The notes: generated by a model not told the origin, from the letters alone. A DNA stretch of 64,000 bases from Aquimonas sp041395245 (GCA_041395245.1 JAWLAY010000004.1:1-64000), one strand, 5' to 3'; shown: positions 13,680 through 22,955, numbered from the stretch's first letter. Program-made: numbers and translations.

Positions 13680-14156
13680 TCACTCCTCCGCCAGCAACTC
13701 GCGCGCCATGATGATGGCGTCTTCGCGGCCTTTGTGGGCGGGGTAGTAGTTGGGGCGGCGGGCGATTTCGTTGAAGCCTTCGCTGTCGTAGAGGGCGATG
13801 GCGTTGGGGTTGGAGGGGCGGACTTCGAGGAAGACGCGTTCGGCGCGATGCCAGCGGGCGGCGTCGATGAGGCGGCGCAGCATGCGGCGACCGAGCCCTT
13901 CGCCCTGCGCTTCGGGGCTGACGCAGATGTTTAGGATGTGGGCTTCACCGGCGGCAGCGCTGAGCACGCCGTAGGCGACCAGTTCGATGTCGCGTTCCAG
14001 CACGAAGCAGGCGTATCCGGCGCGAATGCAGTCGGTGAAGATCTGCGCGCTCCACGGAAACGGATAGGCCAGCAGTTCGATGGCCATAACGTTGTCGACA
14101 TCGGCTTCGGTCATGTGGCGGAAGCGCGCCGGGTGGGTCTTGAGTCGGGCGTTCAT
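13680..14156 (-). CDS. rimI: Ribosomal protein S18 alanine N-acetyltransferase
   Basis: 158 residues, GNAT fold. RimI acetylates the N-terminal alanine of ribosomal protein S18 using acetyl-CoA. Visible motifs: MAIELLAYPFPWS near the N-terminus, the acetyl-CoA loop SPEAQGEGLGRRML (Q/RxxGxG/A) and the C-terminal FLEVRPSNPNAIALYDSEGF, with NYYPAHKGREDAIIM typical of RimI. It is the last gene of the pssA-to-rimI operon. Its start overlaps the stop of the putative holD (ATGA), and the holD-rimI order is conserved in gammaproteobacteria. Confidence 0.93.
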   Translation of the reverse strand: MNARLKTHPARFRHMTEADVDNVMAIELLAYPFPWSAQIFTDCIRAGYACFVLERDIELVAYGVLSAAAGEAHILNICVSPEAQGEGLGRRMLRRLIDAARWHRAERVFLEVRPSNPNAIALYDSEGFNEIARRPNYYPAHKGREDAIIMARELLAEE

Positions 14157-14500
14157 GCTTGACCGTTGCTGTGCAGTGCTCGCCGCAGTGGCCGCAGCAG
14201 TGACCACCATTCGCGCTTGCGCGCGGGCTGGCTGCGCAAGGCGCGCAGTTCGTCGGGCGACATCAGCAGACGCATGTCGCCGATGCGCAGTTCGATCTGC
14301 GCCGCATCGCTGGTTTGCAGTGCGCAACGCTGCGCGTTGATGCCCAGCGCCTGCAGCAGCAGTCGCCATTCGGGGCCTTGCAGTTCTTCGGGCAACACGC
14401 CGCTGATCTGCAGTCGTGCCAGTGGTGGCGGGCGGCGGCGCAGGGGCTGCAAGCCAAGCGTCTGCAGCACCTGCAGTCGCGCCGCGGTCGACAGACTCAT
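14153..14500 (-). CDS. holD: Putative DNA polymerase III psi subunit
   Basis: 115 residues. Direct similarity is hard to see because psi evolves fast, so the assignment rests on position next to rimI, small size and an N-terminal short helix motif (LQVLQTLGLQPL) as in psi proteins that bind chi. A central region with QISGVLPEELQGPEWRLLLQAL follows. The basic C-terminus ends RKREWWSLLRPLRRAL. Psi bridges the clamp loader to chi and SSB. The start overlaps the lipoprotein stop by four bases. If not HolD, it is an unknown rimI-linked protein. Confidence 0.5.
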   Translation of the reverse strand: MSLSTAARLQVLQTLGLQPLRRRPPPLARLQISGVLPEELQGPEWRLLLQALGINAQRCALQTSDAAQIELRIGDMRLLMSPDELRALRSQPARKREWWSLLRPLRRALHSNGQA

Positions 14501-15129
14501 GGCCCTGGCTCCGCCACGAACGTGGCAGCGAGGTCGGTCAGAAACGTGGTCTGGATACGATCGAGCGCCGCGCCCATGGCCTGTACCGAGGCCTCCAGGC
14601 TGGCATCGCGCGCGGGTTGCATTTCGTTGTACTGCTTGCGCAGCACGGGCAGTTCGCGACCGCGCTGCAGTCGCAGTTCCAGCGCGACCTGCACCTGCCA
14701 TTCGCCGGTCGCGTTGGGAACGCGCTCCCAGCGCAGAATCCGCCCGCGCAGTTGCCAGGCGTCGCTGGCGGCCTGACTGCGCTCGACAATTTGTTCCGCC
14801 GCGCCAGCCTGCTGCAATACATCGATCCAGCGTCGTTGCAGCAGGATGCCCGGCGGGTCGATCCATTGATGGTAGTGGTAGGCGCGCAACTGTCGCGCTT
14901 CGCTGTCGAGGGCGTACAGCAAGGCCTGATCGGCGTACAGGCCATCGGCTTCAAAGCGGTGAACCGCCAGCACCGCGTGCGTGGCCTGCGGTATCGCCGC
15001 CGGTCGTTGCGCTTCGGGCAGACGATGCCAGGTGGTTTCGGGAATGCTGGGGGCGCCAACACAGGCCGTCAGCAGCAACGGCAGGCACCACAGCGCACGG
15101 CGCAGCGCAGGCCACGGTCGCAGGTTCAT
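14497..15129 (-). CDS. ABC-transport auxiliary outer-membrane lipoprotein (PqiC-like)
   Basis: 210 residues with a lipoprotein signal peptide, lipobox LLTAC (Cys about 23). The body, with GLYADQALLYALDSEARQLRAYHYHQWIDPP and RGRILRWER, fits the ABC_trans_aux/PqiC family. Those proteins pair with MCE proteins to move lipids between membranes, and here it would act at the outer membrane for the MCE protein encoded just upstream. The start overlaps the MCE stop by four bases. Confidence 0.85.
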   Translation of the reverse strand: MNLRPWPALRRALWCLPLLLTACVGAPSIPETTWHRLPEAQRPAAIPQATHAVLAVHRFEADGLYADQALLYALDSEARQLRAYHYHQWIDPPGILLQRRWIDVLQQAGAAEQIVERSQAASDAWQLRGRILRWERVPNATGEWQVQVALELRLQRGRELPVLRKQYNEMQPARDASLEASVQAMGAALDRIQTTFLTDLAATFVAEPGP

Positions 15130-16046
15130 TGCGCCTCCACGTTGTCTGCCGGTGGCGAGACGATCAGGCGGTTGGGATGACGACGGATTTCGCGAGTGAA
15201 CTCGTCCATGTTGCGGCTGGAGTTTTCCAGATGGTGAGTGATGCTGTCGATCCGTCCGGCGATCACGCCCAGCGTCGCCTCCAGATCCTGCACGGCCTGA
15301 CGCAGTTCCGGGCGATTTTCGTCCACCGCGCCTTTCAGGCTGTCGAGCAAGGCATCGGCGCGCTGCTGGGTTGCCGCCAGATCGGCACTGAGTTGGCGCA
15401 CATTGCCGAGTGTGTCGCGAATGGCCTGTTGGTTGGGCGCATCCAGTACGTGATTGACGCCGTCCGCCGCGGTGTTCAGTCGCGCCAACAATGCCTGCGC
15501 TTCGCTCAACAGGCTCGGCGCGCTGGCGTCGATGGCGCCGCCAATCGAGTCGATGCGCTGTGCCAGGGTGTCGACCAGCGGGCGGATCTTGGTCTGGGTC
15601 AGGCTGTTCACTTCCTGCGCCAAGCCATTCAGGGCGAGGAACAAGTCGCCGCCTTCCACGCCGCGCAGTTCGCCGCCGTCCGCCAGCAGCGTGCCGCTAC
15701 TGCCTTCGTGGATGGCGACCACCACATCGGCCAGCAGACCGCTGGACTGCAGACGCGCTTCGCTATCGGTTGGAATCGGCCAGTCCTCGCGCACCGCCAG
15801 ACGCACCTGATAGCGGGTCTTGCCGTCCACGCGCTCGGGCAGGATGTCGCGTACCTGCCCGATGCGGAAGCCTTCGTAGTACACCGGCGCGCCGGCATCC
15901 AGGCCGGTGACGTTGGCATAGCGCACCGTGTATTCGCGCAGATTGGCGCCACGCCCGGTGATGGCGAACAGACTGGCCAGCAATATCGCCAGTGCCAGTA
16001 CGACCACCAGTCCGACCAGACTGTAATTGATGCTGTCGCGCTTCAT
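15126..16046 (-). CDS. MCE/MlaD-domain lipid transport protein
   Basis: 306 residues. One N-terminal transmembrane helix (LVGLVVVLALAILLASLFAI) is followed by an MCE domain at about 38-115 (YTVRYANVTGLDAGAPVYYEG, VRLAV). A long helical C-terminal part with LSEAQALLARLNTAADG and RQAVQDLEATLGVIAGRID is predicted to form a tube or coiled coil across the periplasm. MCE proteins of the Mla/Pqi type bind phospholipid for an ABC transporter. Downstream of the ATPase by a four-base overlap; partner of the PqiC-like lipoprotein. Confidence 0.9.
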   Translation of the reverse strand: MKRDSINYSLVGLVVVLALAILLASLFAITGRGANLREYTVRYANVTGLDAGAPVYYEGFRIGQVRDILPERVDGKTRYQVRLAVREDWPIPTDSEARLQSSGLLADVVVAIHEGSSGTLLADGGELRGVEGGDLFLALNGLAQEVNSLTQTKIRPLVDTLAQRIDSIGGAIDASAPSLLSEAQALLARLNTAADGVNHVLDAPNQQAIRDTLGNVRQLSADLAATQQRADALLDSLKGAVDENRPELRQAVQDLEATLGVIAGRIDSITHHLENSSRNMDEFTREIRRHPNRLIVSPPADNVEAQ

Positions 16047-16840
16047 GACTGTTCCTCGGTCAGACGTCGCAGATAGTCGTCCACATTCACCTCCACCTCG
16101 CGCGGACGGCGGTTCAGCAGATCCTGGATTCGCTCATTGTCGCTGGCACGGACCTGCTCCACCGTACCGGTCATCAGTACGTGACCGTGGTCGAGCACGG
16201 TGATGGTATCGGCGATCTTGAAGGCCGATTCCAGTTCGTGGGTGACCACCACGATGCTCATGCGCAGGGCATCGCGCAACTGCAGGATCAGCTCGTCGAG
16301 TTCCGCCGACACCACCGGATCGAGACCCGCCGAGGGTTCATCGAAAAACAACAGCTTCGGGTCCATCACGATGGCGCGCGCCAGCGCGGCGCGCTTGACC
16401 ATGCCGCCCGACAACTGCGCGGGCATCAGATCCTGAAAGCCACCCAGATTGACGACTTCGAGCTTCAGGCGACTCATGATGCGGATGGTGTTTTCGTCCA
16501 GCCGCGTGTGCTCGCGCAAGGGCAACGCCACGTTGTCGCCCACGCTCATCGAGGTGAACAGCGCGCCACCCTGGAAGCTCACTCCAATCTGTTTGCGCAA
16601 GGCGAGTTTTTCGGCGGCGCTGGCGATGGCGAGGTCGGTGCCGAGCACGCGGATATGCCCGGCCGCAGGCACCTGCAAGCCAAGCAGATGCCGCAGCAAG
16701 GTGCTCTTGCCGGAACCGGAGCCGCCCATGATCACGCGGATCTCGCCCGGCATGACACGGAAATCGATGCCATGCAGGATGCGGCGCTTGCCGTAATAGG
16801 CCTGCAGGCCGGTGACTTCGATGAGTGGCTGATCGCTCAT
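16043..16840 (-). CDS. ABC transporter ATPase, MlaF type
   Basis: 265 residues. Walker A GGSGSGKST (about 39-47), signature LSGGMVKRAALARAI, Walker B LLFFDEPSAGLDP and the H-loop VVVTHE are all intact. 'GGMVKR' in the signature is characteristic of MlaF-type ATPases. It powers the MlaE-like permease encoded directly upstream (eight bases between stop and start) for phospholipid trafficking at the inner membrane. Confidence 0.93.
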   Translation of the reverse strand: MSDQPLIEVTGLQAYYGKRRILHGIDFRVMPGEIRVIMGGSGSGKSTLLRHLLGLQVPAAGHIRVLGTDLAIASAAEKLALRKQIGVSFQGGALFTSMSVGDNVALPLREHTRLDENTIRIMSRLKLEVVNLGGFQDLMPAQLSGGMVKRAALARAIVMDPKLLFFDEPSAGLDPVVSAELDELILQLRDALRMSIVVVTHELESAFKIADTITVLDHGHVLMTGTVEQVRASDNERIQDLLNRRPREVEVNVDDYLRRLTEEQS

Positions 16841-16848
16841 GCGCTCGC

Positions 16849-17649
16849 TCACCGATTGAGGAAGAAGGAAAACAGCATGTCGGCGATGACGATGGCGGTG
16901 ATCGAGCGCACCACCGCACGCGTGGTCGCGCGTCCCACACCTTCCGCACCGCCCTGCACCGCAAAGCCGGTACTGACGCCGATCAGACCGATCAGCACGG
17001 CAAATACCACGCTTTTCGATAGGCCTTCCCACAGATCGCGCGGCTCCAGCGTCTGCAAGGTGCGCAGCAGGTAGGTGCCGATGTCGATGTCCAGCGGACC
17101 CGAGGCATACAGTCCCGCGCCAAGCAGAGCGACCAGATCGGCAAACACGGTCAGCACCGGCATCATCAACAGCAGGCCGATCAGCGCGGGCGCGACCAGA
17201 TAACGCACCGGCTCGATACCGATCACCGCCAGCGCGTCGATTTCCTGCGACACCACCATCGAGCCCAGTCGCGCCGCCAGCGATGAACCGGTACGTCCGG
17301 CCACCACAATGGCGGTGATCAGCGCGCCGAATTCGCGCGTGATCGCCTTGCCTGCGGCCATCACCACCTGGTTCTGCGCCCCGAACTCTCCCAGCGCGGC
17401 AATGAACTGGATGCCCAGCATCACGCCGATGGTCAGCGACAACAGGCTGACAATGGGAATCGCGTCGACACCAATCTGACGCGCCTGCTCGGCCAGCATG
17501 CGCCAGCGCACCGGCTGTCCACGCGTCCAGCCAAGGGCGCTGAAATACACGCTTTCGACCAGCAGACTGCCCATGTAACCCAGCGCATCCACGGCGGCGA
17601 CCACGCGCCGTCCAAGGCGATCCAGCGCACTGGCGAGCAGCGCCCTCAT
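16849..17649 (-). CDS. MlaE-family ABC permease
   Basis: 266 residues with five or so membrane segments. MlaE hallmarks: IPIVSLLSLTIGVMLGIQ, then REFGALITAIVVAGRTGSSLAARLGSM and QEIDALAVIGIEPVRYLVAPA (the EIDAL-x6-P motif). It forms the membrane part of a phospholipid transporter with the ATPase and MCE protein. The start overlaps the STAS gene stop by four bases. Confidence 0.93.
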   Translation of the reverse strand: MRALLASALDRLGRRVVAAVDALGYMGSLLVESVYFSALGWTRGQPVRWRMLAEQARQIGVDAIPIVSLLSLTIGVMLGIQFIAALGEFGAQNQVVMAAGKAITREFGALITAIVVAGRTGSSLAARLGSMVVSQEIDALAVIGIEPVRYLVAPALIGLLLMMPVLTVFADLVALLGAGLYASGPLDIDIGTYLLRTLQTLEPRDLWEGLSKSVVFAVLIGLIGVSTGFAVQGGAEGVGRATTRAVVRSITAIVIADMLFSFFLNR

Positions 17650-17987
17650 GCCTCGGCGTCACCCGCCGCATCGAGCGTCGCCACCAGCGAGAACACACGG
17701 TCGAGACGAGCCAGTTTCAGCACCGCCTGAACCGGCCCGCTCACCCCCAGCAGAACGAAGGGCTGCGACTTGCCGCGCGCGTTCTGGAAGCCTTCCACCA
17801 GCGCCGCGATGCCGGAGGAATCGATGTAGCTGACGGCCGCCAGATCAACCGCCACGCGCGGCGCGGCGGACAAGGCGGCCAGCACCGCCGAGCGCACTTC
17901 CGCCGACCAGCTCAGGTCGACTTCACCGGCCAGCGCCACCACGGCATAGTCGCCTTCGAGACGGGTGATGCACGCGCGCTCGCTCAT
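17646..17987 (-). CDS. STAS-domain protein (MlaB or anti-anti-sigma type)
   Basis: 113 residues, essentially one STAS domain. The phosphorylatable serine region is YIDSSGIAAL (about residues 62-71), preceded by VALAGEVDLSW. By position it would be MlaB, which supports MlaF. But the immediately upstream gene encodes a SpoIIE phosphatase with a HATPase domain, the enzymes that phosphorylate and dephosphorylate such serines in partner switching. It may therefore link signalling to the transporter. Overlaps at both ends (ATGA). Confidence 0.9.
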   Translation of the reverse strand: MSERACITRLEGDYAVVALAGEVDLSWSAEVRSAVLAALSAAPRVAVDLAAVSYIDSSGIAALVEGFQNARGKSQPFVLLGVSGPVQAVLKLARLDRVFSLVATLDAAGDAEA

Positions 17988-19654
17988 GTTTTCTCCTCGG
18001 TTTGCAGTGGCCAGCGCTTGAACATCTGCAGCCGATTGCCACCGCCCAGCAGCGGTGTCAGTCGCCAGTCGTCCATCAGCGCATCGATGAAACACACACC
18101 CAGTCCACCCGGACGGCATTCGTCCAGATCGCGCGGACGCACCCGAGCCGGATCGACGGCGGGCGCGTTGTCGACGATCACCAAACGGATTCCGCCGTCC
18201 GTCTGCGACACGCAAAGCTCGATTTCGCCCTCGCATTCCGGCGAATAGGCGTGGCGGATGACATTCGCACAGGCCTCATCCACCGCCAGTATCAGCGCGG
18301 CACGCAAGTCCGGCTCCACACCCTGCACCAGCAAGGCCGCATCCAGCGCGTGCCGCATGCCCTGCAGCGCCTTGGCACAGGCGGGGAATCGATGCCGCAA
18401 CCACAGCGGCTCGCCGCCCTCGATGACCATCAGGGTGGTGTCATCGGTCACCGTCATATGGCGCAGACCGGCCACCAGCGCACGCAAGCGCGCCTCGACC
18501 GGCAAGTCACGCATGGCCGCAATCGATGCAGCCACGCCATCCAGTCCGAGCAACTGACCGTCCGCGCCACGCACGTCGGTCAGGCCATCGGAAAACAGAT
18601 ACATCGAGGCCCCATCCAGTGCGACGCGCTGTTCGTCAAACTGCATGCCCGGCAGGATGCCGAGTGGCGGTCCATCCGCCTCGAAACGCTGCTGCTCGCC
18701 GTGCCGCGCCATGCGCAGCAAAGGCGGAAAACCGGCGCTGGACCAATGCAGCCGGCGCGACCAGGGATCGTAATAACCCGCCACCGCGCACACGAACATG
18801 CCAGGCGCAATCGCCTCGCCGAGTTCGTCGTTGACGCGCGCCAACCATTGCCCCGGCGCGAGACCTTCCTTGCCCGCCCAGCGCAGCAGGCTGGCACAGC
18901 GCACCATCACGAAGGCGGCATCCAGCCCTTTGCCCGCCACGTCGCCGACCGCAAAGGCGATACGGCCGTCCGGCAGATCGAAAAAGTCGTAGAAATCGCC
19001 GGAAATCTCGCGCGCCGGAAAATTGAGTGCACGTAGCGGAAAACGGCCGCGACGCCGTTTCGGCAGCAGCGAGCGCTGCAGCCGCCGCGCCATGCCGAGT
19101 TCCTTTTTCAGCCGATCCTGCAGCACCACCTGCGCAGCGAGACGGGCATGGTTGATCGCCAACGCCGTCGGCGCCGCCAGCACGCGCAGCGCATCGACAT
19201 CCTCGTCATCGAACAAACTGCCGCCGCATTTGTTGAGCACCTGCAGCGCGCCGATCGGCCCTTTCGCAGTCAGCAAGGGCGCCGACAGCACGCTGCGCGG
19301 ACGAAAGCCCCGCATGTCGCCCCAGCGCCCCCCGGCGAAGTCGGGGTCGGCCAGCGCATCGCGCACGATCTCGCACTGCTGCCGACTGATCGCGCGACCA
19401 ACCAGACCTTCGTCGGGACGCAGGCTCAGTCCCTCGATATCGACCGGTCCGGCACAGGCGCGACAGATCAGACGCTCGCCACTGTCGTCCAGCAGAAACA
19501 CCGCCGAGGCCTCGGCGTTCATCGATTCCGCGATCAGGTGAGCGACCTGGCGCAGGGTTTGATCCAGATCGAGCGACATCGCCAGCCGTTGGCTGAGGTC
19601 CGCCAGCCGCGACAGCAAGCTGCGCTCACGCGGTTCGGCGGACGGATTCGACAT
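17984..19654 (-). CDS. GAF-SpoIIE (PP2C) phosphatase with C-terminal HATPase domain
   Basis: 556 residues. A GAF domain at about 15-170 (SQRLAMSLDLDQTLRQVAHL, VGRAISRQ, GALQVLNK) is followed by a linker helix. The PP2C/SpoIIE domain at about 195-395 carries SGDFYDFF, GDVAGKGLDAA, LFSDGLTDVRG and TDDTTLMVI. The C-terminal anti-sigma-kinase HATPase domain at about 415-545 has DEACANVIRHAY (N-box) and GGLGVCFI. This is a one-protein partner-switch regulator with phosphatase and kinase. Cytosolic, no membrane segment. The start at 19654 overlaps the pssA stop (TGATG); the stop overlaps the STAS start, its likely substrate. Confidence 0.92.
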   Translation of the reverse strand: MSNPSAEPRERSLLSRLADLSQRLAMSLDLDQTLRQVAHLIAESMNAEASAVFLLDDSGERLICRACAGPVDIEGLSLRPDEGLVGRAISRQQCEIVRDALADPDFAGGRWGDMRGFRPRSVLSAPLLTAKGPIGALQVLNKCGGSLFDDEDVDALRVLAAPTALAINHARLAAQVVLQDRLKKELGMARRLQRSLLPKRRRGRFPLRALNFPAREISGDFYDFFDLPDGRIAFAVGDVAGKGLDAAFVMVRCASLLRWAGKEGLAPGQWLARVNDELGEAIAPGMFVCAVAGYYDPWSRRLHWSSAGFPPLLRMARHGEQQRFEADGPPLGILPGMQFDEQRVALDGASMYLFSDGLTDVRGADGQLLGLDGVAASIAAMRDLPVEARLRALVAGLRHMTVTDDTTLMVIEGGEPLWLRHRFPACAKALQGMRHALDAALLVQGVEPDLRAALILAVDEACANVIRHAYSPECEGEIELCVSQTDGGIRLVIVDNAPAVDPARVRPRDLDECRPGGLGVCFIDALMDDWRLTPLLGGGNRLQMFKRWPLQTEEKT

Positions 19655-20454
19655 CAGGCGGCGGGTGCCGAAGGCGGCACATCGTCGGGACGCGGCCTGA
19701 AACGCTGCCACAGCCACGTCACCGGGCCGGAGGCCGCATACAACCAGGCAATCGCCAGCAAGACCCGCGACGGTGCGACCGCCAGCGCGGCAAACACACC
19801 CAGCGCGACAATCACCGTCACAAAGGGCACGCGGTCGCCCCAGGGCAAGGTCTTGAAACTGTTGTAGCGGATGCGACTGACCATCAGCAACGCCGCCGTC
19901 GCGGTCAGCACCGGGGTGATGTACTCCAGATCAACCCCACTGAATCCGAGTTCGTTGAACAGCCACACAAAGGCCATCAGGCTGGCTGCCGCGGCCGGAC
20001 TGGCCAGACCGATGAAGTAGCGCTTATCGACGATGCCGACCTGGGTATTGAAGCGAGCCAGTCGCAGCGCCGCACACGCGGCGTACAGAAACGCGACGGT
20101 CCAGCCCAGCTTGCCCCAGAACGGACCGTAGACCTTCAGATGCGACAGCGACCAGTGATACATCACCAGCGCCGGTGCCATACCAAAGCTGACCAGATCG
20201 GCCAGCGAGTCGTATTGCACGCCGAACTCGCTCTGCGTGTTGGTCATCCGCGCCACCCGACCATCCAAACCGTCCAGCAGACCGGCGACAAACACCGCAA
20301 TGGCTGCCGAAGTAAAGTCACCACTGGCCGCCGCGATGATCGCGTAGAACCCGGCAAACAGACCGCCCGTGGTGAACAGATTGGGCAACAGGTAAATGCC
20401 ACGCGGACGACGCGGCGCATCCGGGCTGGGCGAGGTATTCGGTTCGGAACTCAT
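19654..20454 (-). CDS. pssA: CDP-diacylglycerol-serine O-phosphatidyltransferase
   Basis: 266 residues, multi-pass membrane protein with the CDP-alcohol phosphotransferase signature DGLDGRVAR...G...D...D at about 60-90. This is the type II (B. subtilis-like) phosphatidylserine synthase, first step to phosphatidylethanolamine. ATG 20454 is chosen (GCGGGAT upstream); ATG 20460 is also possible. The Pro/Ala-rich C-terminus ends at the stop overlapping the regulator gene. It heads the operon, so phospholipid synthesis and lipid transport are co-transcribed. Confidence 0.9.
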   Translation of the reverse strand: MSSEPNTSPSPDAPRRPRGIYLLPNLFTTGGLFAGFYAIIAAASGDFTSAAIAVFVAGLLDGLDGRVARMTNTQSEFGVQYDSLADLVSFGMAPALVMYHWSLSHLKVYGPFWGKLGWTVAFLYAACAALRLARFNTQVGIVDKRYFIGLASPAAAASLMAFVWLFNELGFSGVDLEYITPVLTATAALLMVSRIRYNSFKTLPWGDRVPFVTVIVALGVFAALAVAPSRVLLAIAWLYAASGPVTWLWQRFRPRPDDVPPSAPAA

Positions 20455-20673
20455 GGGCATCCCGCAAGACAGGCAAACACCGGCGGCGAAACGCTCGCCA
20501 CCGGCCAACGGCGTGCAGTTTACGGCACCGCCCGTTCAGCGTCGCACACCGACGCATGGCAAGGACGAAGCGATGGTCGGATTTCGATCCGATCACACAT
20601 CGGCGGCAGGCGACTTGTCAGCGCAAAACGCCGATGATAGACAGCGAAGCAGAAACTGCCCCGGAGCCAAACC

Positions 20674-21114
20674 ATGTCCGCACATCGTTCCAAGATCGCG
20701 ATCCCCTTGCTCTGGCTCGGCCTCCTGAGCCTGCCGTTTGCCGCCAGCGCCGGCGAGGTCTATCGCTGGAAAGATGCCCAGGGCGTGACCCATTACGGCG
20801 ACCGCAAGCCGGACGATGCCAATGTCGAACGGCTTGATGTGCGCGTGCCACCACCGGCATCGCCAATCACGGTTCCCGAGGCAGGCACCGCGCCTGCCGC
20901 CGCAGACCCCGCTGCTGCCGCCGAAAAGCGCAAGCAGGAGCGCGCAATGCTGTGCGAACGCGCACGGCGCAATCTGGAAGTGCTGACCCACGCCGAAAAC
21001 GTCAGCATCCGCAGCGAAGGCAGCAGCGAACCGATGAGCGCCGAGCGCCGCCAGTTGGAGGTCGACGCCAATCAACGTGCGGTGGTGCAGTACTGCGATC
21101 CCGCCGCCGAGTAG
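20674..21114 (+). CDS. Exported DUF4124 protein
   Basis: 146 residues, signal peptide cleaved after ASA (LLSLPFAASA-GE). Immediately after it is the DUF4124 motif EVYRWKDAQGVTHYGDRKP. A Pro/Ala linker and a charged helical segment with two Cys (LCERAR, YCDP) follow. Family function is unknown; the proteins are periplasmic and common in gammaproteobacteria. Stands alone, divergent from pssA. Confidence 0.88.
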   Translation: MSAHRSKIAIPLLWLGLLSLPFAASAGEVYRWKDAQGVTHYGDRKPDDANVERLDVRVPPPASPITVPEAGTAPAAADPAAAAEKRKQERAMLCERARRNLEVLTHAENVSIRSEGSSEPMSAERRQLEVDANQRAVVQYCDPAAE

Positions 21115-21204
21115 TTCCGGTTCTGACGCCACGGCGCCCAGACATCCCCGCAACCTGACAGTGCCGCTACAATCGCGGCCCCGCTTGATTGCTCTGGATG
21201 TGCC

Positions 21205-22911
21205 ATGCGCCTGTCGCAGTTCCCGTTGACCACCACCAAGGAAACCCCGGCCGACGCTGAAATCGTCAGTCATCAGTTGATGTTGCGCGCGGGCATGATC
21301 CGCAAACTGGCGGCGGGCATCTACACCTGGACACCGCTCGGTCTGCGTGTGTTGCGCAAGGTCGAAGGTGTGGTGCGCGAGGAAATGAACCGCGCTGGCG
21401 CGATCGAGGTGCTGATGCCTTCGATCCAACCGCGCGAGCTGTGGGAAGAAACCGGCCGCTGGCAGAAGTTCGGCGGCCAGCTGTTGAAGATCAAGGATCG
21501 CAAGGAGGCCGAGTATTGCTACGGCCCGACCCACGAAGAAGTGATCACTGATTACGCGCGCAGCGAGCTTTCCAGCTATCGCCAGTTGCCGCGCAACTAC
21601 TACCAGATCCAGACCAAGTTCCGCGATGAAATTCGCCCGCGTTTCGGCGTGATGCGCGCACGCGAGTTCCTGATGAAGGACGCCTACAGTTTCCACCTCA
21701 CGGCGGAATGTCTGGCCGACGAATACTGGAACATGTTCCGTGCCTACGAGCGCATCTTCACCCGCCTGGGACTGAAGTTCCGCGCCGTGATGGCCGACTC
21801 CGGGGCAATCGGCGGCAATGCCTCGCAGGAGTTCCATGTGCTGGCCGACTCCGGCGAAGACCTGCTGGCTTACTCGCTGGACAGCGACTACGCCGCCAAC
21901 GTGGAAAAGGCCGAAGCCCTGCCGCCTGCCGGTCCGCGTCCCGCCGCAAGCGAAACGATGCAGAAGGTCAGTACGCCGACACAGAAAACCTGCGAAGACG
22001 TGGCCGCCCTGCTCGGCCTGCCACTGACCCGCACGGTCAAATCCATCGCCCTGATGGGCGACCAGGGTTTCGTGCTGGCGCTGCTGCGCGGCGATCACAA
22101 CGTCAACGAGATCAAGCTGAGCAAGCTCGACGGTCTGGCCGAACACCGCATGGCAACGGAGGCCGAAATCCTCGATGTGCTGGGTGCCGAGCCCGGCTTC
22201 CTCGGGCCGATCAATGCGCGTCAGCCCTTCACGTTGGTGGTGGATCGCGAAGTCGCGGTGATGGCGGACTTCGTCTGCGGCGCCAACGAAAACGGCTATC
22301 ACCTGCGCGGCGTGAACTTCGGTCGCGATCTGCCCGAACCGGCGATCGTGGCCGACATCCGCAGCGTGGTTGCCGGTGATCCGTCGCCGGATGGTCAGGG
22401 CACGTTGGCGCTGGCACGCGGCATCGAGGTCGGCCATGTGTTCCAGCTCGGCCAGAAGTACGCCGAAGCGATGAAAGCCAGCGTCCTCGACGAGCAGGGC
22501 AAATCGCGGGTGATGTACATGGGCTGTTACGGCATCGGTGTCAGCCGCATCGTCGCCGCCGCCATCGAGCAGAACTTCGATGCCAACGGCATCCTCTGGC
22601 CCGCGCCGATGGCACCCTTCCAGGTCGCGGTGTGCATCATCAATCCCAAGAACGACCCCAAGGTCGCCGAAGCCGCCGAGTCGCTGTATCTCAAGCTGCT
22701 GGCGGAAGACATCGAAGCGGTGCTGGACGACCGTGGTCTGCGTCCGGGCGTGATGTTCTCGGACATCGAGCTGATCGGCATCCCGCACCGCGTGGTGGTG
22801 TCCGAGCGCGGCCTCGCGGCGGGCACGTTCGAATACCGCAGCCGCCGCGAGAGCGAAAGCCGCAACCTGGCCGAAAGCGAACTCTGGGACGTGCTGGGAC
22901 TGGCGAACTGA
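21205..22911 (+). CDS. proS: Prolyl-tRNA synthetase
   Basis: 568 residues, the usual bacterial length. Class II motifs: motif 2 region FRDEIRPRFGVMRAREFLMKDAYSFH and motif 3 GCYGIGVSRIVAAAIEQ. The editing (INS/YbaK-like) domain lies between, at about 230-390 (TVKSIALMGDQGFVLALLRGDHNVNEIKL). It charges tRNA-Pro and clears mischarged Ala. TACAAT at 21168-21173 is a possible -10 element. Monocistronic. Confidence 0.97.
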   Translation: MRLSQFPLTTTKETPADAEIVSHQLMLRAGMIRKLAAGIYTWTPLGLRVLRKVEGVVREEMNRAGAIEVLMPSIQPRELWEETGRWQKFGGQLLKIKDRKEAEYCYGPTHEEVITDYARSELSSYRQLPRNYYQIQTKFRDEIRPRFGVMRAREFLMKDAYSFHLTAECLADEYWNMFRAYERIFTRLGLKFRAVMADSGAIGGNASQEFHVLADSGEDLLAYSLDSDYAANVEKAEALPPAGPRPAASETMQKVSTPTQKTCEDVAALLGLPLTRTVKSIALMGDQGFVLALLRGDHNVNEIKLSKLDGLAEHRMATEAEILDVLGAEPGFLGPINARQPFTLVVDREVAVMADFVCGANENGYHLRGVNFGRDLPEPAIVADIRSVVAGDPSPDGQGTLALARGIEVGHVFQLGQKYAEAMKASVLDEQGKSRVMYMGCYGIGVSRIVAAAIEQNFDANGILWPAPMAPFQVAVCIINPKNDPKVAEAAESLYLKLLAEDIEAVLDDRGLRPGVMFSDIELIGIPHRVVVSERGLAAGTFEYRSRRESESRNLAESELWDVLGLAN

Positions 22912-22927
22912 GCTCGTCACGAGAACA

Positions 22928-22955
22928 CGGCAGCGCGGCAGCCCGCGCGCTGCCG
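22928..22955 (+). terminator. Possible terminator after proS
   Basis: CGGCAGCGC (22928-22936) pairs with GCGCTGCCG (22947-22955). Strong GC stem 17 bases after the proS stop, but without a T-run. Confidence 0.4.
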
